Positions 10,384 to 20,360 of a stretch of DNA of 64,000 nucleotides are shown here, one piece after another (position 1 is the stretch's first letter; every line of letters starts with the position of its first letter). Made by a program: the position numbers and the translations under genes. Below the pieces are notes generated by a model. It ran no database searches, was not told the DNA's origin, and saw only the letters and a program-made list of their open reading frames with translations. The stretch comes from Liolophura sinensis (lineage: Eukaryota; Mollusca; Polyplacophora; Chitonida; Chitonidae), in NCBI RefSeq assembly GCF_032854445.1, contig NC_088303.1:22453501-22517500 (forward strand). The letters run 5' to 3'.

Positions 10384-12994
10384 TGTATGTATGTATGTAT
10401 GTATGTATGTATGTATGTATGTATGTATGTATGTATGTATGTATGTATGTATGTATGTATGTATGTATGTGTTTGGTATGTGCACATGCACTATGTCTTC
10501 TTGTGGAAGGGTAAGCCCATTCCACCAAAGTGCTGCTGCAACTAAAGTATCATGCCGAAGACACCAGGCATGACACCCATCCAATCACATTTTACTGATA
10601 CTTGGGGTTTAACGTCGTGCTTAACAAGGTCACAAAGGTCAGCTGAGGTAACATTATCGAAACATTCGGCAAACCTATTGGTGTTGGATAATGCTTGATT
10701 TTTAACTAAATATGATGATACTGTAATGATATTGGGTGCTGATAAGAAAGTTTGGACAACAATATATAGAGTTATATAACGATTGTCCCTCTGTGTTACA
10801 AATATAGCCCAAAGTTACGGTCTACGGTCAGTGCGTTGAATATGCTGTTGACGCGCCGCAAGGTCACTCTTTCGGAGTAAAGTATATTTTCTGTTTTTAT
10901 GATCAACAAATTCTAACATTTTTACAATGTTTTCTGAAATTCAACCGGGGAACATCAAACTATATATCTGCAGTTTGTTAGGCGAAGTGATAAGATCTGC
11001 TTTAAGGTACGTTTGCACATGCAAGGTCTACCTTAAATTGAACTTGTTTATTTTATTCATAGTAGATTTTCATTTAAGGTTGCTACAGAAGGGGTCATGA
11101 ACGTTATACAGATATCTTGTATAATGAGCAGAATGTCTCCGTCATCGCATAACTGACATATTCTTCAGTATGACATTAATTCATCTAAACATGTTCATTG
11201 TCTTTACATGTGGAGTTGTGGAGTTGGTTGGTGGACTGGAGGCTATGTCCACCCAGTGCAGCGCTGTACTGTTTGTTGGCGGCTCTACTCGCGGGAACAT
11301 ACACACTAGAGCCATACTCATGTCTTGCTGGAGGGAGAGGGTGACCACAGAGCCAGTGAAGCACGCGTAGGCGATCATCCACCGACACGACGTCCACACG
11401 GGCACGGATCTGGCGCCCAGAGCCGACTTCTGTCCGGAGCGCTGCTGAGTGTGCTCCAGAACTGATGCGTAGTCTGTGAAGAATGGAATATTGTTATTGG
11501 AAACCCTTCATAGACACTTCTTTATTTCAGAAAGAACTGTGTTCGATGAAATATCGTACATCAGTACTTCATCATTTCCGGCAGAAATGACACATAGTCT
11601 GTGTAGAATCGAAAATCGTTCCACATTACTTCCACATTACAACTCAGTTAATATTGAAGAAATGACCTATTGCGGTTAGACAATGATTAGACCCAGTTTG
11701 ATTAAGACATAATGAACTCAGTTGTTATTTTAACAAGAGCCACAGAAATAACTATAAATAGAGAAGAGATATCACTGTTTCATATTGCCAGAGAAGAAAT
11801 AACCGATAAACGGTCATAAGGTGAGGGGCACGCATATTTAAAAAAAATGTTCACCCATCACTTTCTCAAAATTGGGTAAAAGGGGATCAAAAGCAAAATT
11901 TTGTGCTCTCTGCAAACTTGGTTCTGGTTCCAGCAGTCACACTCTGTAACGATTAAACATGTTCTTCTTTCTTATGCATTTGAACGGACCTGGTATGGTA
12001 AGGCGGGGAGACTTGTGAGACTACTTCTTTTACAGTTTACTTTTACTCTTCTTTTCTTGTTATATGGCAAGCATGCGACTTATAAAGCTCCAAACATATA
12101 CTGAAGCAATGTATAGGTGATAAAATCGAAAAATTATAGACAGCTCTAGTCGCACTGAAATATCTTTTTATCTGTAGAGTGGGAAAAATAACCGCACCAC
12201 AAAAGTAACTTTCTGAAAAATTAACTAATACGCAGTTATGCACCAATCAGTTAAATCCATATATAACAGATGCTCACCCTGATACTTTTAACATGTTAAA
12301 GTTAATGATAGCTAGAGAACAGAACAACAAAAATTCGAACTCTTTGCCGAAATGCAACCTGCTCTCCATGGTGACTTTGTTAGTTCATTGTACTATGAAG
12401 GGCGCCTGACAAATTATGGCCGAATCTGATCACATTATATAGTTTATTTTTCAACACATGAAGACGTTAACCAGAATGAAACTTTGACAGCACGTAAAAA
12501 TACACACATTAAAGATTCAGTAAACATTTTTTCTGGTTATGGTTAATCTTCATGTTGTAAATTAAAGACACAGTGCCACGTTTGAACGCAAAATTGGCGT
12601 TTTTGTTCAGGAATGCAGTTTTGGCGGGCTATAACTAAGCAACCATCTCTTTTATGGCCATATAACTTTTACGGGTGATTCCACCAGGTTTTATACATCT
12701 GATTTGGAAATTTACAGAACTGTGATGGGATTTTGAAAATTGCACTTTCTTATCTCCCTCGGGCCGATTCTCCGCCCTTACCGTACCAGGTGCAGAGTAA
12801 CCTCTAGTAGTAGTCAGGTTGATCCTCATTGTGTGTGACGATACAACGATATGATACAACCTATTACCCCCCCCCCCCCCATTGATTCGGGGGGGGGGGG
12901 GGTAATACAATTTTCTGGCAAAGATCTCTTGTACAAATATATACCCATTACCTGTCCAACTGGCGCTGTCAATAGCGCCATAACTTCCTGACAT
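1989..12994 (-). CDS. SLC17-type major facilitator transporter gene, 10 exons, 3' end missing
   Basis: Membrane carrier of the SLC17 (sialin, vesicular glutamate, phosphate) branch of the MFS. Joined minus-strand exons are 12952-12994, 11208-11473, 9799-10032, 7707-7794, 6825-6920, 5004-5134, 3986-4135, 3231-3363, 2442-2592 and 1989-2079: 1383 nt, 461 codons, no internal stop, compatible phase at every junction. Visible are TM1 (about residues 46-73), a luminal loop with two N-x-T/S sites (N82, N98), the ETQGFIL segment, the R-Y-G-G-K loop after TM2, P-A-V-Q-A-L in TM4, and the DIAPR motif before the last helices. Family proteins are roughly 480-580 residues, so about one exon is lacking at the left. 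Charged residues known from sialin are replaced (L177, L181, Q189, Q63). Substrate cannot be inferred. Family call is firm; exon edges are hand-derived. Confidence 0.85.
2442..2592 (-). CDS. SLC17-like exon 9 (TM9-TM10)
   Basis: Acceptor CTCTACAG, donor GTGAGT. Two hydrophobic segments followed by V-N-L-T-D-I-A-P-R, the near-invariant N-x-x-D-I-A-P of SLC17. Confidence 0.9.
3231..3363 (-). CDS. SLC17-like exon 8 (TM8)
   Basis: Acceptor TTGTTTTCAG, donor GTACGG. Encodes N-G-L-L-S-T-L-P-A-F-G-R, matching the family N-G-F-L-S-x-L-P, then TM8 and a basic cytosolic loop ending T-R-K-L-F-F-C-I, parallel to the V-R-R-I-F-S-L-I-G signature. Confidence 0.87.
3490..3570 (-). mobile_element. SINE family A, 3' tail fragment
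   Basis: Reverse complement of the tail: TTTATTTATTTGATTGGTGT, then ACTCGAGAATATTTCACC and TACGACGGCG. Only the last 75 or so bases remain. Confidence 0.8.
3986..4135 (-). CDS. SLC17-like exon 7 (TM7)
   Basis: Acceptor TTTTTCAG; donor GTGTGT is weak but keeps phase 0. Encodes L-P-W-x7-L-P-L-W-A, TM7, and M-Y-M-R-D-V-L-R-F-S-I-E-Q, equivalent to the family T-Y-M-K-E-I-L-x-F. Confidence 0.85.
4798..4912 (+). mobile_element. SINE family A, 3' fragment
   Basis: CCGGTTCCTCCCACAATAAT, CTGGCCGCTGTCGTATAAGC and GGCGTAAAACACCAATGAAA followed by AAATAAAT repeats. It lies in intron 6 of the SLC17-like gene, sense strand opposite to the gene. Confidence 0.85.
5004..5134 (-). CDS. SLC17-like exon 6 (TM6 and central loop)
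   Basis: Acceptor TTGTTTCAG, donor GTACCT. Encodes TM6 (LLWILWILLCVYDSPEKHPR) and then S-E-I-E-R-H-Y-I, the conserved D-x-P-x-x-H-P-R-x-S-x-x-E-x-x-Y-I central loop. Confidence 0.88.
5280..5410. repeat. Degenerate GGACAAAAGCC repeat, copy 1
   Basis: Several spaced matches to GCGGACAAAAGCC. It gives a Lys-rich open frame that is only repeat-derived. Reverse-complement relatives sit at 6690-6760 in the next intron. Confidence 0.5.
6311..6579 (+). mobile_element. Full-length tRNA-headed SINE, family A
   Basis: Head GGGCCTCCGTGGCTCAGTTG continuing GTTAGCGCGC resembles a tRNA 5' half with box A (TGGCTCAGTTGG). A box B-like GAGTTCAAGTC follows at about 6393. Then come a central domain and the tail CGGCGTAAAACATCAATC plus (AAAT)n. 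It is flanked by ATCACAAAT at 6302-6310 and 6580-6588, a 9 bp target-site duplication. This is the reference copy for the fragments listed. Confidence 0.92.
6690..6760. repeat. Degenerate GGACAAAAGCC repeat, copy 2 (inverted)
   Basis: Three GGCTTTTGTCC-type units in a row, the reverse complement of those at 5280-5410. Confidence 0.5.
6825..6920 (-). CDS. SLC17-like exon 5 (TM5)
   Basis: Acceptor TCCGCCAG, donor GTAAGC, phase 1 at both ends. Encodes G-A-N-L-G-N-V-I-S-Y, matching the family G-A-Q-L-G-T-V-x-S, then W-P-L-V-F-Y-I-F entering TM6. Confidence 0.85.
7040..7170 (-). mobile_element. SINE family A, 3' fragment
   Basis: TTTATTTATTTGATTGG, ACTCAAGAATATTTCATTC and GACGGCGGCCAGGATTATGA, then a GAGAGAAACCCACGGACCAT match to the central domain. 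Intronic. Confidence 0.8.
7707..7794 (-). CDS. SLC17-like exon 4 (TM4)
   Basis: Donor GTAAGA is good; the acceptor is a less usual AAG after a T-rich tract. Encodes G-M-F-N-P-A-V-Q-A-L-L-T-K-W-A-P, matching the family pattern G-V-x-F-P-A-x-H-x-x-W-x-x-W-A-P with Gln in place of His. Confidence 0.85.
7925..9240. repeat. 29-31 bp minisatellite (GTGACTAGTAATACACAAGT) in SLC17-like intron 3
   Basis: About 42 contiguous units of GTGACTAGTAATACACAAGT plus AGTGTAACT, some with an extra GT. Most units contain the palindrome ACTAGT. A block at 8167-8358 recurs almost exactly at 8670-8861, a 503 bp higher-order period. Open frames inside it are repeat artefacts. Confidence 0.95.
9503..9700 (-). mobile_element. 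SINE family A, minus-strand copy
   Basis: TTTATTTATTTGATTGGTGT at its 3' end, then GACCTTCCCACGTATGACCG, AAGCCAGCATGAGCTGGACT and TTAGTGAGAGGCCTCGG. The tRNA head is truncated where the next, oppositely oriented copy begins. Confidence 0.88.
9700..9792 (+). mobile_element. SINE family A, plus-strand 3' fragment abutting a splice donor
   Basis: CTGGCCGCCTTCGTATAAGT, GAAATATTCTTCAGTATGGC and an AAATAAAT tail that runs to within about six bases of the exon 3 donor of the SLC17-like gene. It sits head-to-head with the preceding copy. Confidence 0.85.
9799..10032 (-). CDS. SLC17-like exon 3 (TM2 to TM4)
   Basis: Acceptor ATTTTCAG, donor GTAAGA; 78 codons in phase 0. Contains W-S-E-E-T-Q-G-F-I-L, the G-G-Y-L-S-T-R-Y-G-G-K loop typical of SLC17, and R-V-I-L-G-F-A-L at the start of TM4. 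The donor is immediately followed by a SINE tail. Confidence 0.9.
10320..10472. repeat. (TATG)n microsatellite
   Basis: A near-perfect tetranucleotide run of about 35 units in intron 2 of the SLC17-like gene. It creates spurious YVCM and HTYI open frames on both strands. Confidence 0.98.
10480..10645. mobile_element. SINE family C fragment
   Basis: CTTCTTGTGGAAGGGTAAGC, AAGTATCATGCCGAAGACAC, CAGGCATGACACC and GGGGTTTAACGTCGTGCTTA. Relatives lie at 13400-13720, 24497-24825 and 53755-53975. Confidence 0.65.
11208..11473 (-). CDS. SLC17-like exon 2 (N-terminal tail, TM1, luminal loop)
   Basis: Acceptor TTCTTCACAG, donor GTAAAG. Encodes a cytosolic tail, then TM1 beginning RWMIAYACFTGSVV, then a luminal loop with two NST glycosylation sites. 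SLC17 proteins normally carry an Arg in TM1 (LRVNLSVA-like); here the aligned residues read LQQDMSMA, so the Arg is Gln. Confidence 0.85.
12862..12907. other. C14/G14 perfect hairpin, 19 bp arms
   Basis: TATTA plus 14 C, an 8-base spacer ATTGATTC, then 14 G plus TAATA: a perfect inverted repeat. It starts about 44 bases inside intron 1 of the SLC17-like gene, just past the exon 1 donor. Confidence 0.97.
12952..12994 (-). CDS. SLC17-like exon 1 (start codon)
   Basis: ATG at 12994 starts a 14-codon segment (MSGSYGAIDSASWT) ending in G before a GTAATG donor. Phase 1 joins to the AC that opens exon 2, giving Asp. The start was chosen because it is the only nearby ATG with a donor of the right phase. 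It is short and has no domain, so it is less certain than the later exons. Confidence 0.6.
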
Positions 12995-13399
12995 TTCTAC
13001 TGATGTAAATATACCAAGGCACTGTACAGATTCGTATTGAGATATCAGTGAGACATCGAGTCGATGGCCTACGCACAGGACTAGAGTGAAGAGTGTGATG
13101 AATAGTCATGCGCCATTGCGGACATTGAGTCCACCGTTCGCGTGATCCCGCATATTTTTACACTCAGCCGTTTGGGCAGACTACTTTCTGTATGAAACTG
13201 TCCCATATACTGATAACGATGATGAGAAAGACGGTTTTTTTCAAGCACCATAACTGCCGGGTCTAACAGAAGAAAGTGACTCGTATCAAAACATTATTAC
13301 AGAAAAGTTCTTTGGATTAGCGCTCAAAGTACGTGTCAATACACTGTCAATGACCTGTGTGGCATGAAGTTTGGTGACTCTCACATGTGATTTGAGTGA

Positions 13400-13720
13400 G
13401 TGAGTGTGTGCTTGGGTTTAACGTCGTACCCAACAATTTTTTGGTCATATAACCACGAAGGAGTCCTTAGAGTTCATGTAATGTGCCGTCTTGTTGCAGG
13501 ACGGATTCCCACCCCTCTTTTATCTGGCGCTGCTTCACTGAGACGACTTACCGAAGACAAGTAAGTCGCTCCACCAGAGCCATTATACTGAGACGGGTCA
13601 ACGCCAAGCGATTAAGCTACAACTTCCTCTTTTAAGGTCTTAGGTGTAACCTGACCCAGGATTAACACTGGATCTACCGCCCCCACCCAATCCCCTCAAC
13701 TGAGCCATCGGGACTAGTTA
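13400..13720. mobile_element. SINE family C, long copy with tRNA-like end
   Basis: GCTTGGGTTTAACGTCGTAC, ATATAACCACGAAGGAGTCC, and at the far end the reverse complement of a tRNA-like block (CCCGATGGCTCAGTTGAG). The far end also matches 31540-31645. Probably a tRNA-derived SINE on the minus strand. Confidence 0.6.
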
Positions 13721-13799
13721 GATGTCGTTTGAGAGAGGCAGCGCTATAAATCCGCCTTCAGTGATTGATTAGTTGATTTAATTGCTTGTTGACATAAGA

Positions 13800-13925
13800 C
13801 TATTCCACTTACACGATGAGGGTCAGTTTTATAGGTGAATGAAACCGAAGAGCCCGGGATAAACCACTAACCTTTGGCAAGTTAATAACGAGCTTTCTCA
13901 TATACAGATATACACACCAAATAAG
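13800..13925. mobile_element. SINE family B fragment
   Basis: GAAACCGAAGAGCCCGGGAT, AACCACTAACCTTTGGCAAG and CTTTCTCATATAC. The same pattern, with T-T-T-G-G-C-A-A-G as its most conserved core, recurs at 20265-20360, 39395-39500, 41135-41225 (inverted) and 59530-59690. Confidence 0.6.
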
Positions 13926-14359
13926 TGGTTTTAATGAACATTATGGTACGCAAACCGTCACAAGAGCATTCTCGATCGCTTCTTGCTATTTTAACCGCTA
14001 GACTTCATCACCATACTGACGGGTTCGCTATGTTAGAGTTAGCTATGGTACCAGGGGTCTTTCAAAAATCACACACGGGCACTCATTTTTATGTAACTAG
14101 CGAGATTTGTTTTTTTACTTTTTCGATTAACAAGCCTCGGGATGTGATTGGTTTAATAATCCCAATATCCTAAACACAGTATCAAACAGGTTTTATTGGT
14201 GATAGGATGTTCTAGATTCGGGAAAAGTTCCAACCGATGGATATGGATAGACATATTTGAGATATGGATGAAAGAAACCGGGGTACCTGAGGTACGCTAT
14301 AAATGACAAACTTTTCCCATATATACGTACATATAGGCATACCATTTTGCTGGAATTGG

Positions 14360-14520
14360 TCTTCAGGACATCGCCGATGGCTTATTGCCATCAAGGCTCC
14401 AAGGACATTGAGATCGGGGGAATCTGCAAATTCCTTTTCTAATGTCTGTATTCAACCCGCAACTAGTGTGTCTTTGTGATTTAAAGATCAGCGTCTTAAC
14501 CATTCGGCCAGAGGCCCTTG
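14360..14520 (-). mobile_element. tRNA-derived SINE head (Ser/Leu-like)
   Basis: Read on the minus strand from 14517: GGCCTCTGGCCGAATGGTTA with box A TGGCCGAATGG, then about 40 bases on GCGGGTTGAATAC, near box B. It is not a functional tRNA gene: the acceptor stem is not closed. Confidence 0.5.
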
Positions 14521-14589
14521 ATAAAGCTGTGAGGAGAGCTTTCATGTCTAAGGGGTGGCGTGGCTATTGTTAATTTGCATTGGTATGTT

Positions 14590-15180
14590 TTATGCTGTGG
14601 TATGACCCGTTTAACATTATGGTTTAGTGTCGGTTTTGTCTGGATCATGGTGGGCTAAAGTCTAATATTATGATTTGTGGTTTGGACCGTTTCTTGCATG
14701 GTAAAGCCATGAAGGACTGATGTATCGTACTATGCCTTGGCCTGGATCTTTACAATGGTCGACTGATGTATAATATTGTGGTTCGGACTGTCTCGTGGTA
14801 AAACCATAATGGACTGATGTATCATATTGTGGTTCAAACTTGCGTCTGGTAAAGCCATGATGGACTGATGTATCATATTGTGGTTCAAACTTGCGTCTGG
14901 TAAAGCCATGATGGACTGATATATCATATTGTGGTTCGGACTTGCAATTAGAAAACACATGATGGACTGATGTATCTTATTGTGGCTTTTCCTGGTTCGG
15001 ACTTGCGTCTGGTAAAGCCATGATGGACTGATGTCTCATATTGTGATTTGAACTGGTTCTTGGAAAACTAGCGTATGGTTCCATACTGTGTTTGGTCGGC
15101 ATGACCTTTGTTAAAACTGTCTAATATTATGATTTGATCTAGACCTTGGTAAAGCCATGGCGGGCTGAATATCTGACGGA
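14590..15180. repeat. ~58 bp tandem array (GGTAAAGCCATGATGGACTG)
   Basis: About ten units of GGTAAAGCCATGATGGACTG, ATGTATCATATTGTGGTTC and GGACTTGCGTCT, best preserved at 14800-15030 and decayed at both ends. Confidence 0.9.
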
Positions 15181-15199
15181 ATAACTGATATTTTGCAGT

Positions 15200-18090
15200 A
15201 TTTTGAAACTACTTATTTGGCCAACTCGATGAAAATGGCGTTCATACGCTGTGTACTACATCGCCAAATCACACGGAACAACTGTTTCCCTGTTATCTTC
15301 CGCTACGACATAGTAACATTTGATTTGTTTGTTGTTTAACGCCATACTAAAAGGAAAAAAAACGGTTTAATGGGGAGCAAAAAGGATTCTAACCTGACAA
15401 TAAATACAACTGGAATTATCTTAATCAGCACAGAAAGCCTGAATGATGCTTAAAGATCAGTCCTATTCTGTGACGTATATCTCTTGTACAAAGACCTTTC
15501 CCATGTGTGTGCAAAAAGATATTAGCAGGCATACACGTTAGTACAGAAACGAATGCTATGTGGTAGTTTTAAATTATTCAGCCATGAATTGCGAGAAAAT
15601 CATTCCAATACCACATTCCAACTTTTTGGTTTCTAAAATTTACTAAATTTCTGATAAAAAATTGAACGAAAAATTTATTTCAAATCAAAAGTGGCGCCTG
15701 GAGACAGAAACAGCCCAACAGAAGTTTCGTTTTGAAAGCAAACGACAGTTATCACCTTGGTATCCGTTTGTGTATACGTACGTATCTACTTGCTTGTGAC
15801 CGTGCCTCCTTGCGACGTGATGATATCTGCGACCTGTGGCCAAACATACAAATATATATGTTTGTGTATGGCCCTACAATCCTAATCGTTGCTATGTTCT
15901 TGGCAAGAGTTGTCAAGAAAATAAGAGATTGCACAAATACCATTATTAAATCTTCTTAATAAACTACTTAAATTTAAGCATTTATATGAACAATTAGAAT
16001 TAACCCCTAACTGAGGTAAATTTGACAAGAGGCTGTATTTCACCGGTTACGTGTGACCATCTGCCAGCTATTACACTGTCGTCGCTGTTCTGGTTTTATT
16101 CTCTATGCTCAACGTTTTTCACGGCATTCAACATTGTCCATCAGTCTGGTCCCCAAGCTCTGAATTATTATGGAGGTTATAAGGAATTTTTTTTTTGCGG
16201 TTCATCCCGCAGAGCACCCAAATGAAATAAAATGCAACGAACTAACTATAATAAATTTTAGTGACGAGCGACGAAGTGTTTTCTTCCATGATTTCAGTAT
16301 AAGAAAATTGTCGATAATACCCTGTTAACATTTCCCAAAGGTGCAGCTGGGCTGCATCGGATTCAGTTACAGTCTAAACATGTAGTCTTCATTCATGCAT
16401 GCTGCAGTAGACCTATATGTGTATTTGCTTTAGGAAATCAGTGGTATAATATACATAAGTTAAGCAACACAAGCTTCTTACATGACCAAATGTAAACGTT
16501 CAGCTATTCGGTGGAGAGTGGGATGTACCCGTACCTGAACATGTACATGTTTACTGACTGTTAATTACGCATTGTAATACATTACTATTTCAAATCGAAA
16601 ATACCTAATTCCACGTTATAAATGTGGAATGTTTACTGTAAAAGGTAAACATTTACAAAATATGTGTAAAACTTATACAGTCACCTGAAAGTTTATTAGA
16701 AATTCTTACAGTGTAGGTTATAGACCTATTAAAATGCCTGGATAGCAAGAGTATTTAACCTTGCAACGTTCTTTGATGGGGCTGGCACATTTCATGTTAC
16801 ATTCTATTAGGACATTCCCGAGGATACTAATGTGTGGAAAGACAAGTCACTTTAAGCGAATAAAACGAAATTTACTCCCGAGCCATTGATTTATACCGCA
16901 GAAATGCCTTGGTGGCGGTGTACAAACGCTTAGGGGCTGCATGATAAAATCAATGTTATTCAATAGAAACAAAGACGGGAGAAGGGGAGGGGTGTTCTAA
17001 GACATGTTTTGTTATATGCCCGGCAGAAAAACGACCTAAGTACAGCTACAAATAAAAACTTTTCCCACAAGACAGGAAGTAAAAAGACTGTACAAAGACA
17101 AATCTCAAGCCACCCAGGAAGTGGACGTGTCTTTTTATTTTTCATCTCAAACATCAATCTCTTCTAAGGAACAATCGTTGGCTAGACTAAATACTGCCTG
17201 AAGAGTCAATTCAATTGTTGTTCCCATCATAGACAATAAAACAAATATGTTGGTGTAAATATCTTTGTTTTAACTGCGTTTCATCTCCAGGAATTATATC
17301 CGCTACCCCTGCTAAGCAAACCGGAAGTCCAAACCAATAGTTCGATGTGATGACGCCCAGTTTTCAAGCCTTCCTTTGTGTACACTTTATCTGCTATACG
17401 CTTTTGTTAAACCGCGAAACCCACCGTGTCAAATACAAACTTTAGCGTGGGAAGTCCAGTGTCTTTTGGTTTTTTATGTCGTTAACTGCAGAATCTGATC
17501 ATAACTTTAAAGGGAACAATGTCTGCTTGTACAAATATATGTCATATCTGTCCTTCGATTTCATCCTAAATCGTTCATCCGGTGTTTTACTGGGGACCCA
17601 GACAGTGCAGTGTAGAGTAACGAAAAATTGCATTTGTAGATTGGGCAATGGTGACAAATCTATTTAACAGGCCCCGGCATCGACACGATTTGTTTTGTAA
17701 ATGAAACCTACATTCTTCAGATTTCCAATTTTCCTTATAACTGTTGAATGAATGTGCAGCTGAGTGGTTTTTTTTTTTTTTTTTTTTGAATGCTGATGAC
17801 AGATCTCTGGAGTTCGACGGTGCTTCTTCTATAGAATGGTAACAGTAAATAAGCATATAACTAAGTAAATGGTACATGGTGTCACTTTTAGTTATTAAAA
17901 ATAGACCAGGGCTAGGAATTATTATTGCTGACGGAGTATTTTTTTTGTGTGTGTTTTTTGCTGTCTTTGGGTGACTGAAGTTTACGGGTGATTTATTAAT
18001 TACTGATCAATGATTGATGCATGATATAATGATTAATTTGGACGACAAAGCTTTTAAAAGGTCCTTAAGTAGCAATGTAATATATGTGCG
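15200..18090. other. Intergenic, no gene recognised
   Basis: AT-rich. A (T)21 run lies at about 17767-17787. One open frame (15732-15959, plus) ends in a hydrophobic, receptor-like segment, discussed as a finding. No splice-supported exon was seen. Confidence 0.5.
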
Positions 18091-18374
18091 GAATCTATGG
18101 CATATTAAGAGAAATATCCGTCTGGGTTTGAGGGTATACTGACCCACTGTGATATAGCCTGCGCCTCTGCATTATGCAACACTTGCTTGACTTACATTGT
18201 GAAATGCGATATACGACGTGTAAAATTAATTCTTTTGGGCAGGGCGCATGCCTCGATGAAAAAGAAACAATAGTAACGGCTATGTCCGTATCGAATAGTT
18301 CCGCGCATGAAATAAAGGCATACGGCAATCCAAATTCAAATATATACTTAAGTGTTATTTCCGACACAATCCTT

Positions 18375-19900
18375 ATCCCAAATTCCCATACATAACCATG
18401 TCCCATTTCCACATAACCGTTATCTGAAATTCCTATACATATCCAAGTCCCATTTCCACACAACCCTTATCTGAAATTCCTATACATATCCAAGTCCCAT
18501 TTCCACACAACCCTTATCTGAAATTCCCATACATACCCAAGTCCCATTTCCACACAACCCTTATCTGAAATTCCTATACATATCCAAGTCCCATTTCCAC
18601 ACAACCCTTATCTGAAATTCCTATACATACCCAAGTCCCATTTCCAACACAACCCTTATCTGAGATTCCTGTACATACCCAAGTCCCATTTCCACACAAC
18701 CCTTATCTGAAATTCCTGTACATACCCAAGTCCCATTTCCACACAACCCTTATCTGAAATTCCTGTACATACCCAAGTCCCATTTCCACACAACCCTTAT
18801 CTGAAATTCCTGTACATACCCAAGTCCCATTTCCACACAACCCTTATCTGAAATTCCTGTACATACCAATTCCATTTCACACAACCCTTATCTGAAATTT
18901 CCTGTTTACATACCCAAGTCCCATTTCCACACAACCCTTATCTGAAATTCCTGTACATACCCAAGTCCCATTTCCACACAACCCTTATCTGAAATTCCTA
19001 TACATACCCAAGTCCCATTTCCCACAACCCTTATCTGAAATTCCTGTACATACCCAAGGTCCCAATTTCCACATAACCCTTATCTGAAATTCCTGTACAT
19101 ACCCAAGTCCCATTTCCACACACACCCTTATCTGAAATCCTATACATACCCAAGTCCCATTCCCACATAACCCTTATCTGAATTCCTGTACATATCAAGT
19201 CCCATTTCCACACAACCCTTATCTGAAATTCCTGTACATACCCAAGTCCCATTTCCACACAACCCTTATCTGAAATTCCTATACATACCCAAGTCCCATT
19301 CCCACATAACCCTTATCTGAAATTCCTATACATATCCAAGTCCCATTTCCACACAACCCTTATCTGAAATTCCTATACATACCCAAGTCCCATTTCCAAC
19401 ACAACCCTTATCTGAGATTCCTGTACATACCCAAGTCCCATTTCCACACAACCCTTATCTGAAATTCCTGTACATACCCAAGTCCCATTTCCACACAACC
19501 CTTATCTGAAATTCCTGTACATACCCAAGTCCCATTTCCACACAACCCTTATCTGAAATTCCTGTACATACCCAAGTCCCATTTCCACACAACCCTTATC
19601 TGAAATTCCTGTACATACCCAAGTCCCATTTCCACACAACCCTTATCTGAAATTCCTGTACATACCCAAGTCCCATTTCCACACAACCCTTATCTGAAAT
19701 TCCTGTACATACCAAGTCCCATTTCCACACAACCCTTATCTGAAATTCCTATACATACCCAAGTCCCATTTCCACACAACCCTTATCTGAAATTCCTGTA
19801 CATACCCAAGTCCCATTTCCACACAACCCTTATCTGAAATTCTTATACATACCCAAGTCCCATTTCCAACACAATCTTTACTTCCAGTTCTTGTATGGAT
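18375..19900. repeat. 47 bp minisatellite (CCCAAGTCCCATTTCCACAC)
   Basis: About 32 units of CCCAAGTCCCATTTCCACAC, AACCCTTATCTGAAATTCCT and GTACATA. The unit is not a multiple of three, and units with one-base indels are frequent. A decayed fringe continues to about 20070. Confidence 0.95.
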
Positions 19901-20264
19901 ACCTAATTCCCCATTCCAACATAATCCTTACCTCCAATTTCATACAAACTCAGTTCGCATTTCCAACACAGTATTTCTCTCAAATTCTTATACCTAATCA
20001 AATTCCAAATCCATGACAGTCCTTACCTCACATTTGCATACCAACTCGTCACATTTCCAACACAGCCTTGATAATGGCAAAATAAAATGCAGAAATTTTG
20101 AGAGAAAATGAAGCTTTCGTTTCTCCAAGTTATACTACTTGTGTGTAACTTCAAGAAAGACTTTATATCTGAATAACGAATTTTTTTTAGACAAATCTTA
20201 TACTAGACCGTCTGTGTTATTATACTTGACTGTTGCTTAAAGCTATAAGAATGTTTTGTACATA

Positions 20265-20360
20265 CGATGGCGGCTAGCATTACGAGTGGATGAAAACGGA
20301 GTGCCCGGGGAAAACCACCTGCCTTTGGCAAGATGCTGACGTTGCTTTTCACATAAGCAG
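20265..20360. mobile_element. SINE family B fragment at the duplication edge
   Basis: GGCGGCTAGCATTACGAGTG, GGAGTGCCCGGGGAAAACCA and CTGCCTTTGGCAAG. Homology to the second duplicon begins inside it, at about 20322. Confidence 0.55.

Noticed and set aside
10259-10584. Open frames coding runs of YVCM or HTYI on both strands
   Set aside because: They are readings of the TATG microsatellite.
14440-14517. Functional tRNA gene
   Set aside because: Box A is good, but box B is off consensus and no acceptor stem closes; better read as a SINE head.
18095-19258. Open frames rich in GMYR and WKWD repeats
   Set aside because: Array-derived; the 47-base unit is not a multiple of three and frames break at every unit.
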